This document shows positions 1 through 5,092 of a DNA stretch of 5,092 nt, in pieces (the stretch's first letter is position 1; every line of letters begins with the position of its first letter). The notes below the pieces were generated by a model, which was not told the DNA's origin, searched no databases, and saw only the letters and a program-made list of their open reading frames with translations. Position numbers and translations under genes: made by a program. This DNA is from an uncultured Oscillospiraceae bacterium. GTDB lineage: Bacteria; Bacillota; Clostridia; Oscillospirales; Oscillospiraceae. The DNA lies in the NCBI GenBank assembly GCA_934646175.1, contig CAKUEI010000099.1:1-5092 (forward strand), read 5' to 3'.

Positions 1-713
1 CGGGCCATGACCTCCACGGGCATACAGCCCTCGAACACATTTTTGTCCTCAAAGCCGTGGACCTCCGCCTCCTGCGCGGTGGTCAGCGCCTCCCAAAAGG
101 CGCGGTATTCCTCCTCCGTCAGGGGGCAGTTGATATAGTCCGCCGTGCCCTTATCATAGCGGGAGGCAAACCACGCGGAATCCATATCCACGCTCTCCGC
201 TGTCACCAGCGGCGCGGCGGCGTCAAAAAAGTGGAGGGAATCCTGCTCCGGGAACCGGGTCTGAATGTCAGTAAACAGTGCGTCCGAGGTCAGAGGGCCA
301 CTGGCCACCAGCACCTCGCCGGTCTCCGGGATTGCCGTCACCTCCCCCTCTACGACGGTGATCAGGGGATTTGTACGGATTTTCTCCGTCACGGCGCCGG
401 AAAAGCCGAACCGATCCACCGCGAGGGCGCCGCCCGCCTCCACCCGGTGCGCGTCCGCGCAGGAGAGGATCAGGGAGCCGCAGCGGCGCAGCTCCTCCTT
501 CAGAAGGCCCACCGCATTCTCCAGCTGGTCGGAACGGAGAGAGTTGGAGCAGACCAGCTCCGCAAAATCATCGCTGTGATGGGCGGGGCTTTTCTTCTCC
601 GGCTTCATCTCCATCAGTCGGACAGGGATACCCGCCCGGCTAAGCTGCCACGCCGCCTCGCACCCGGCAAGGCCCGCGCCGATCACGGTAACTGTTTCTG
701 TCGTACTCGCCAT
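1..713 (-). CDS. trmFO: TrmFO, folate/FAD-dependent tRNA m5U54 methyltransferase (N-terminal part, runs off left edge)
   Basis: TrmFO makes 5-methyluridine at position 54 of the tRNA T-loop, taking the methylene group from 5,10-methylenetetrahydrofolate and using reduced FAD; it is cytosolic. The 237 visible codons begin with a Rossmann FAD-binding stretch, VIGAGLAGCEAA (residues 10-21, GxGxxG at 12-17). Family blocks follow: AELVCSNSLRSDQLENAVG (51-69), AGGALAVDRFGFS (93-105), SGPLTSDALF (138-147), FFDAAAPLV (162-170), SRYDKGTADYINCP (184-197) and FEGCMPVEVMA (227-237). Cys230 in the last block and Cys55 in the first match the conserved cysteines known as functionally important in the B. subtilis enzyme (Cys226 and Cys53 from memory). 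The start ATG (713-711) shares its A with the topA stop codon and has a GGAGG four bases upstream, so the start is secure and translational coupling to topA is likely. The family is usually about 435-440 aa, so nearly half is missing only because the window ends. One oddity is Glu92 where the usual motif has Pro (VPAGGALAVDR). Confidence 0.97.
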   Translation of the reverse strand, partial: MASTTETVTVIGAGLAGCEAAWQLSRAGIPVRLMEMKPEKKSPAHHSDDFAELVCSNSLRSDQLENAVGLLKEELRRCGSLILSCADAHRVEAGGALAVDRFGFSGAVTEKIRTNPLITVVEGEVTAIPETGEVLVASGPLTSDALFTDIQTRFPEQDSLHFFDAAAPLVTAESVDMDSAWFASRYDKGTADYINCPLTEEEYRAFWEALTTAQEAEVHGFEDKNVFEGCMPVEVMA

Positions 714-3067
714 TATGCCTCCGCCTTTTTCGTCTTCTTCGCTGCGGTCTTCTTCACGGCAGTCTTCGCCGTTGTCTTTTTCGCCGTGGTTTTGGCTGCC
801 GTTTTCTTTGCGGCAGGCTTTTTTGCTGCCGTTTTCTTTGCCGTGGTCTTTTTCGCGGTCGTCTTCTTCGCCGCAGAGGGCTTCGTCTCTTTCTCTTCCC
901 CGGCATCGTCCTCTGCCGCCGTCTTCTTCCGGTATCCGCCGCGTTTTTCCTCCGGTGTAAAGTTAGAACACTTTTCATTGATGCAGAAGGGCTTCTTGAA
1001 CCCGCGGCCGGATTTTTTGAACATCGTCCAGCCGCACTGGGGGCAGGTGTCCTTCACCGGCACATCCCAGGTCATGAAATCGCACTTCTGGCTTTCGTCC
1101 TTGCTGTTGAGTTTTTCGCAGCAGTAGTAGGTGAACTGCTTGCCGGTCTTCTTGCTGACGCCGGTGCGCTTAAAGAGGCGCCCGCCGCACTTGGGGCACT
1201 TGCCCGGCATTTCCACCACCAGCGGCATGGTGAAGTTGCACTCCGGATAGCCCGGACAGGCCAGGAATCGTCCGAACCGGCCGGACTTGATCACCAGATT
1301 GCGGCCGCACTGGGGGCAGATCTCGCTGGACACCTCGTCGGGCACCTTGATACGCTCGCCGTCCAGCTCCCGCTCGGCCTTAGCAAGCTCCGCGCTGAAT
1401 TCCCCGTAGAAGTCGGAAAGCAGCTGCTTCCAGTTCTCTTTGCCCGCTTCCACCTCGTCCAGCTTTTCCTCCATATTAGCGGTGAAGGCCGGATCCACGA
1501 TGTCCTGGAACTTGTCTTTCATCAGGCCGGTGACCACTTCGCCCAGAGGGGTAGGGCGCAGGTTCCGCCCTTCCTTCACCACGTATTCCCGGTCCATGAT
1601 GGTGGAAATGGTGGGAGCATAAGTGGAGGGGCGGCCGATGCCCTGTTCCTCCAGCGCCCGGATGAGGGTCGCCTCGGTAAAACGGGCGGGAGGCTGAGTA
1701 AAATGCTGCTCCGGCGTCATGGCGGAGCAAGCGAGCTTCTCCCCTACCTTCAGGTCGGGCAGCGGGGACTGGACCTCTTCCCCGTCCTCATCCCGGCCCT
1801 CTTCGTACACGGCGGTAAAGCCGGAAAACTTCAAGGAAGAGTGGCTGGCGCGGAAGGTATAGCCCGCGGCCTCGGTCTCAATGGAGATGCTGTCGTACAC
1901 GGCGGGGGCCATCTGGCAGGCCAGAAAACGGCTCCAGATCAGTTTATAAAGGCGGTACTGCTCGCTGGTCAGATCGCCCTTGATGCTCTCCGGCGTCAGG
2001 CTGACGTTGGAGGGACGAATGGCCTCGTGGGCGTCCTGGGCGCCGGATTTCGTCTTGAAATGCCGGGGCTTTCCGGGATAGTACTCCTTGCCATAGCGGC
2101 TTTCGATGAAAGATCGCGCGGCGGAGAGTGCCTCGTCCGAAAGGCGCAGGGAGTCGGTTCTCATATAGGTGATCAGACCCACGGTGCCCTCGCCTGCAAT
2201 ATCCACGCCTTCGTAAAGCTGCTGGGCAACGGACATGGTGCGGCGGGGCGTCATGTTGAGCTTGCGGGATGCGTCCTGCTGCAAAGTAGACGTGATGAAG
2301 GGCGGGGCGGGATTGCGCTGTTTATCCTGCCGCTTCACGCCAGAAACGGTAAAGTCCGCCCCCGTCACCGCATGGATGATCTGCTGCACCTCGTCCTCGC
2401 TGTGCAGCTCCATCTTCTTCTCTTTGCCGTAAAACTGTGCCTTGAATCCGCCCAGATTGGGGGCCACGCGGACAAGGTCGGCCGTAACGGACCAGTACTC
2501 CTCGGGCACAAAGCGCTTGATCTCGTCCTCCCGCTCTACCACCAAACGGGTGGCGACGGACTGCACGCGCCCGGCACTCAGTCCCCGGCGGATCTTCTTC
2601 CACAGCAGAGGGGACAGCTGATAGCCCACGATGCGGTCCAGAATGCGGCGGGCCTGCTGGGCGTCCACCAGGTCCATGTCGATGGCCCGGGGCTTTGCAA
2701 TGGACTCGTTGACCACCTTTTTCGTGATCTCGTTAAAGGTCACGCGGCAGGTCTTTTCCTTCGGCAGGCCCAGCATCTCCTGCAAGTGCCAGGAAATGGC
2801 CTCTCCCTCGCGGTCGGGGTCGGTGGCCAGATAGACAAGGTCACTTTTCTTCGCCGCCTTGGTCAGGTCCTCGATGATATCTTCTTTTCCCTTGATGGGC
2901 TGGTAATTGGGGACAAATCCGCCTTCAATGTCCACGCTGAGCTTGCTCTTGGGCAGATCGCGCACATGGCCCATGGAGGCCTTTACCTGATAGTCCGGGC
3001 CGAGATACTTCCCGATGGTCTTTGCCTTTGCGGGAGACTCGACGATTACAAGATGTTGTTTAGCCAT
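713..3067 (-). CDS. topA: DNA topoisomerase I (type IA) with three zinc ribbons and a Lys/Ala-rich tail
   Basis: TopA relaxes negatively supercoiled DNA by cutting one strand through a 5'-phosphotyrosine bond and passing the other strand, countering gyrase and R-loop formation behind RNA polymerase. The protein is 784 aa. The TOPRIM domain (about 1-120) has Glu10 in IVESPAKAKTIGKYL and the metal-binding acids Asp83, Asp85 and Glu87 in TDPDREGEA. The type IA core (about 130-560) has SAGRVQSVATRLVVERE (164-180), the active-site Tyr301 with Arg303 in GLITYMRTDSLRLS (297-310), and QDAHEAIRPS (344-353) and GIGRPSTYAPTI (477-488). Three tetracysteine zinc ribbons follow: Cys584/587/604/610; Cys624/627/649 or 650/662; Cys675/678/695/700. 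After a short acidic patch (719-727) comes a basic tail (731-784). Bacillus TopA is about 690 aa, so most of the extra length is this tail. The start is fixed by the canonical N-terminus MAKQHLVIVESPAKA and an upstream GGAGGG. The stop overlaps the trmFO start by one base. All catalytic residues are present and the frame is intact. Confidence 0.99.
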   Translation of the reverse strand: MAKQHLVIVESPAKAKTIGKYLGPDYQVKASMGHVRDLPKSKLSVDIEGGFVPNYQPIKGKEDIIEDLTKAAKKSDLVYLATDPDREGEAISWHLQEMLGLPKEKTCRVTFNEITKKVVNESIAKPRAIDMDLVDAQQARRILDRIVGYQLSPLLWKKIRRGLSAGRVQSVATRLVVEREDEIKRFVPEEYWSVTADLVRVAPNLGGFKAQFYGKEKKMELHSEDEVQQIIHAVTGADFTVSGVKRQDKQRNPAPPFITSTLQQDASRKLNMTPRRTMSVAQQLYEGVDIAGEGTVGLITYMRTDSLRLSDEALSAARSFIESRYGKEYYPGKPRHFKTKSGAQDAHEAIRPSNVSLTPESIKGDLTSEQYRLYKLIWSRFLACQMAPAVYDSISIETEAAGYTFRASHSSLKFSGFTAVYEEGRDEDGEEVQSPLPDLKVGEKLACSAMTPEQHFTQPPARFTEATLIRALEEQGIGRPSTYAPTISTIMDREYVVKEGRNLRPTPLGEVVTGLMKDKFQDIVDPAFTANMEEKLDEVEAGKENWKQLLSDFYGEFSAELAKAERELDGERIKVPDEVSSEICPQCGRNLVIKSGRFGRFLACPGYPECNFTMPLVVEMPGKCPKCGGRLFKRTGVSKKTGKQFTYYCCEKLNSKDESQKCDFMTWDVPVKDTCPQCGWTMFKKSGRGFKKPFCINEKCSNFTPEEKRGGYRKKTAAEDDAGEEKETKPSAAKKTTAKKTTAKKTAAKKPAAKKTAAKTTAKKTTAKTAVKKTAAKKTKKAEA
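716..877 (-). repeat. Low-complexity repeat tract coding for the Lys/Ala/Thr-rich TopA tail
   Basis: These bases encode TopA residues 731-784, made almost only of Lys (20), Ala (17) and Thr (13) in 54 positions, in imperfect units of the type AAKKT or TAKKT. At DNA level there is a perfect 17-base direct copy at 795-811 and 825-841, a 30-base (10-residue) spacing that keeps frame. On the + strand the tract reads as repeated gccgt, tcttc and ttttc blocks. Such tails resemble histone H1-like and actinobacterial TopoI C-termini and are expected to bind DNA without sequence specificity. The function here is inferred from composition only. Confidence 0.9.
718..722 (-). promoter_or_regulatory. Ribosome binding site of trmFO inside the end of topA
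   Basis: On the minus strand the sequence reads GGAGG-CATA-ATG, a consensus Shine-Dalgarno four bases before the trmFO start. It lies within the last codons of topA (Ala-Glu-Ala), and the topA stop and trmFO start overlap as TAATG. The close spacing and overlap favour termination-reinitiation coupling. Confidence 0.75.
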
Positions 3068-3077
3068 ATGAAAGGGT

Positions 3078-3083
3078 CCCTCC
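3078..3083 (-). promoter_or_regulatory. Ribosome binding site of topA
   Basis: GGAGGG lies in the 31-bp dprA-topA gap, ten bases before the topA ATG. The spacing is slightly long but normal, and it supports the start giving MAKQHLVIVE. No promoter or terminator is recognisable in this gap, so topA is probably read through from dprA. Confidence 0.75.
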
Positions 3084-3098
3084 GTGTCGGTGAATTGA

Positions 3099-4337
3099 TC
3101 AGGGCTCCAGCCCGATTGCGGCGAAAAAGCGTTTGCCCGCCTGCTCCTGTACGAAACCGCCCACCTGCAGAATGGTCAGGGCTGCCATCACCTGATGGGC
3201 CGGCAGGCCGGTCTTTTCGATGATCTCGTCCGTCAGAAGGGGCGTATCCGCTACCGCTTCCAGGATCGCCATCTGTTCTTCGCTCAATTGGGCACTTGCA
3301 TCCGCCCGTGTCATAGTGGGCCGCGGCGGCTCCTCAGTCTTCGGCTTGGGCGGCTCATTCCGCTTTTCCCGCCGCTCCGGCATTTTGATCCCCGACAATC
3401 GCGCTTCCCGCTCTTCCTTCGTCAGCGGCTCCTCCTGATGCTTCAGCCGCACGGTATACCGTCCGGCGTATTCCTCCAGAATCTCACCGGCGTTGAGCAG
3501 CAACTGCGCCTCGCCCCGCTGGATGAGCCGATTCGTCCCCCGGCTCATGGGTGCGTCCGCATTTCCGGGCACAGCGTAGGTGTCGCGGTCCTGTTCCAGC
3601 GCAAGGCGCATGGTGATCATGGTCCCGCTGCGCTCTGCGCCCTCTACGGCGATCACGCCGCAGCTTAAACCGCTGATGATGCGGTTTCGCACGGGAAAAT
3701 GGAAGCCCTGCGGCCGGGTACCCGGCGGGTACTCACTGAGCAGAGCGCCCACCGCTGCCACGTCGTCATACAGAAATCTGTTTTCGTAAGGGTACGGCAC
3801 GTCGATGCCGCCGCCCAACACGGAGATAGGCGTTCCTCCCGCCTGAAGGGCTCCTTTGACCGAGGCGGTGTCGATTCCCTCCGCCATACCGGAGACCACC
3901 ACTGCGCCGCCCCGGGAAAGGTCCATGGAAAGGGTGGCCGCCATGTTCACGCCGTAGGGCGTGGCCTTTCGCGTACCCACCATGCCGATGGTCAGCATTT
4001 CGTCCAGCGGGAACCACTTGCCCTTGCGGTAAAGCACCAGTGGATAATCCCGGATCTGCCGCAGCCGGTCGGGGTAATCCGTATCCTGCACGGTCATGAT
4101 ATGCAGGTCCAGCCGGGCGCACCGTTCCAGAATGGCCTCAGCACTGTCCAGCGTTTTGTCCTCCAGCTCCTGATGCATCAGCGGCGGAAGCTCCGGGATG
4201 CGCCGGTACTCCTCCGGGTCGGCAAAATAGACGGCTTCCGGCGTGCCGAACTGCTCCAGCAGGCGGCACAAAACCTCCGGATGCTCCTCTGCGCCCCGGC
4301 GGGTCGACAGCCACAGCCAGTATTTCAGCGGAGCCAT
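3099..4337 (-). CDS. dprA: DprA/Smf, DNA-processing protein and RecA loader
   Basis: DprA binds incoming single-stranded DNA during natural transformation, protects it and loads RecA in the cytosol; it is also widespread in bacteria not known to be competent. The protein is 412 aa and complete. Residues about 1-75 form the N-terminal helical (SAM/HhH-like) region. The extended Rossmann core (about 85-290) carries the family signatures DYPDRLRQIRDYPLVLY (87-103), GMVGTRKATPYG (118-129), VVSGMAEGIDTAS (147-159), VLGGGIDVPYP (173-183), FPVRNRIISGLS (214-225), RSGTMITMRLALEQDRDTYA (236-255) and VPGNADAPMSRGTNRLIQRG (256-275). A charged, proline-rich linker (about 300-345) leads to a winged-helix domain (about 350-410; ALTILQVGGFVQEQAGKRFF at 386-405). 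This three-part form is longer than the pneumococcal protein, which lacks the winged helix. The start has a strong purine-rich ribosome site. The gene begins 23 bp after the methyltransferase gene and ends 31 bp before topA. No competence genes are visible here, so its role in uptake cannot be judged. Confidence 0.97.
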   Translation of the reverse strand: MAPLKYWLWLSTRRGAEEHPEVLCRLLEQFGTPEAVYFADPEEYRRIPELPPLMHQELEDKTLDSAEAILERCARLDLHIMTVQDTDYPDRLRQIRDYPLVLYRKGKWFPLDEMLTIGMVGTRKATPYGVNMAATLSMDLSRGGAVVVSGMAEGIDTASVKGALQAGGTPISVLGGGIDVPYPYENRFLYDDVAAVGALLSEYPPGTRPQGFHFPVRNRIISGLSCGVIAVEGAERSGTMITMRLALEQDRDTYAVPGNADAPMSRGTNRLIQRGEAQLLLNAGEILEEYAGRYTVRLKHQEEPLTKEEREARLSGIKMPERREKRNEPPKPKTEEPPRPTMTRADASAQLSEEQMAILEAVADTPLLTDEIIEKTGLPAHQVMAALTILQVGGFVQEQAGKRFFAAIGLEP

Positions 4338-4342
4338 AGGAT

Positions 4343-4351
4343 CCCCCCCTT
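4343..4351 (-). promoter_or_regulatory. Ribosome binding site of dprA (poly-G type)
   Basis: The minus strand reads AAGGGGGGG followed by ATCCT and the dprA ATG, giving a Shine-Dalgarno-like purine run five bases before the start. It sits in the 23-bp gap after the methyltransferase stop codon. The run of seven G is unusual for a ribosome site but pairs adequately with the 16S tail (AAGGGG or GGGG registers). Confidence 0.65.
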
Positions 4352-4360
4352 GCTTTTATT

Positions 4361-5092
4361 TCAAATCCCGCGGGTCATCTCCCACAGTACAACGGCCGCC
4401 GCGCTGGCCGCATTCAGGGATTCACACCGTTCCCGCATGGGAATGCGCAATGTTTTTCCGCATTGCGCCAGCACGCTTTGGGAAATGCCGCGGCCTTCAT
4501 TGCCGATGGCCACGGCGGCACGGCTGAGGTCACAGCCGCGGATGTCTTCCGTATCCTCCCGCAGGGCGGTGCCCAGCAGGGGAAGTTCCGCCTGCGCAAG
4601 CAGCCTCATCAATTGCTTCTCTTCCATCTCCCACACGGGAAGGCGGAAGGCCGCGCCCATAGTGGCCCGAACGGTTTTGGGGCCATAGGGGTCGGCGCAG
4701 CCGTTCAGCAAGATCAGCCCGTCCGCGCCGAAGGCGTCTGCCGTGCGCCAGATGGTGCCCACATTGCCCGGGTCCTGCACACCGTCCAACACCAGATACC
4801 GCTGGCCGGTCAAAATCTCGGGCGGCGCGGTATCCGGCCTCTGGGCCAGAAAGAGGACCCCCTGCGGCGATTCCATCGGCGAGATGGAGGCCATGACCTC
4901 TTCCGGAACGGCAACGCAACGCACCCCATCCGGCACGGGCGGCAAACTGATGCCGAAGGACGCGATGATGGTAGTCAACGGCGCATGGTTTTTAAGCGCC
5001 TCTTCCAGCAGCTTGACGCCGTCCCCCAGATATTCCCCCGCATCGCAGCGGGCCGTGCGGTTCTTCTGCAGCTTCCGCACCCGGGTCATCAG
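4361..5092 (-). CDS. SpoU/TrmH-family RNA 2'-O-methyltransferase (5' end beyond right edge)
   Basis: This is a SPOUT-class enzyme that transfers a methyl group from S-adenosylmethionine to the 2'-OH of a ribose in rRNA or tRNA. Numbered from the ATG at 5089-5087, residues about 1-90 look like the N-terminal SpoU substrate-binding domain (EYLGDGVKLLEEAL, 19-32). Residues 98-242 are the knotted catalytic domain with all three motifs: motif 1 LDGVQDPGNVGTIWRTADAF (101-120; Asn109 and Arg115), motif 2 VAIGNEGRGIS (193-203; Glu198) and motif 3 LRIPMRERCESLNAASAAA (214-232). The reading frame stays open to the window edge. Relatives usually begin with about 10-25 more residues (MITSxxNPxIK-type) before the RxLQK-like stretch seen here at residues 3-9, so the ATG at 5089 is probably internal. 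The specific target cannot be told from sequence; 23S rRNA is the usual annotation for this subgroup. The stop TGA lies 23 bp before dprA, so the two genes are probably cotranscribed. Confidence 0.93.
   Translation of the reverse strand: MMTRVRKLQKNRTARCDAGEYLGDGVKLLEEALKNHAPLTTIIASFGISLPPVPDGVRCVAVPEEVMASISPMESPQGVLFLAQRPDTAPPEILTGQRYLVLDGVQDPGNVGTIWRTADAFGADGLILLNGCADPYGPKTVRATMGAAFRLPVWEMEEKQLMRLLAQAELPLLGTALREDTEDIRGCDLSRAAVAIGNEGRGISQSVLAQCGKTLRIPMRERCESLNAASAAAVVLWEMTRGI

Noticed and set aside
57..1127. A 356-codon + strand frame with a Phe/Ala/Val-rich stretch that looks like membrane segments
   Set aside because: The hydrophobic run is the complement of the Lys/Ala codons of the TopA tail; the frame is antisense to topA and trmFO.
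3073..3081. Palindrome AGGGACCCT overlapping the topA ribosome site
   Set aside because: The arms are four bases around a single central base, which cannot fold into a hairpin and is too short to argue for an operator.
1703..3223. A 506-codon open frame on the + strand opposite topA and the end of dprA
   Set aside because: It lies antisense to intact, strongly conserved topA and dprA, shows no recognisable domain, and long antisense frames are expected in GC-rich coding DNA.
4338..4360. Promoter or terminator between the methyltransferase gene and dprA
   Set aside because: The 23-bp gap has no stem-loop with a T run and is too short for a full -35/-10 promoter; only a ribosome site is supported.
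3699..4688. A 329-codon + strand frame across the dprA-methyltransferase junction
   Set aside because: It is antisense to two well-supported genes, without family motifs, and is best explained as a GC-driven shadow frame.
5087..5089. ATG as the true start of the methyltransferase
   Set aside because: The frame is open to the edge, relatives have extra N-terminal residues, and only three bases precede the ATG in the window, so no ribosome site can be assessed.

Overview
The window is a tightly packed block of four housekeeping genes, all on the minus strand. In transcription order (right to left) they are a SpoU/TrmH-family RNA 2'-O-methyltransferase (5' end beyond the right edge), dprA, topA and trmFO (3' end beyond the left edge). 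The order dprA-topA-trmFO is a well-known conserved arrangement in Firmicutes (in Bacillus subtilis: dprA/smf, topA, trmFO/gid, then xerC/codV). Together with the clear GC richness (roughly 60% by eye) and the style of the proteins, this suggests a GC-rich Clostridia member, most plausibly an Oscillospiraceae-type gut anaerobe (Oscillibacter/Flavonifractor-like). The family assignment is inference, not proof.

Layout on the + coordinates: 1-713 is the N-terminal 237 codons of trmFO; 713-3067 is complete topA (784 aa); 3068-3098 is a 31-bp gap holding the topA ribosome binding site; 3099-4337 is complete dprA (412 aa); 4338-4360 is a 23-bp gap holding the dprA ribosome binding site; 4361 to the right edge is the methyltransferase gene. 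topA and trmFO overlap by one base (TAATG). No gap exceeds 31 bp, and I see no terminator, promoter, tRNA, mobile element or CRISPR array, so the four genes are probably one transcription unit whose promoter lies beyond the right edge.

The functions are nucleic-acid maintenance and modification: 2'-O-methylation of rRNA or tRNA, protection of single-stranded DNA and RecA loading (DprA), relaxation of negative supercoils (TopA), and folate/FAD-dependent m5U54 formation in tRNA (TrmFO). They do not form one pathway; the arrangement is a conserved housekeeping cluster.

I found no undescribed system. The most notable element is a lysine/alanine/threonine-rich, histone-H1-like tail of about 54 residues added after the three zinc ribbons of TopA. 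It is encoded by a low-complexity repeat tract that also carries the Shine-Dalgarno sequence of trmFO at its end.
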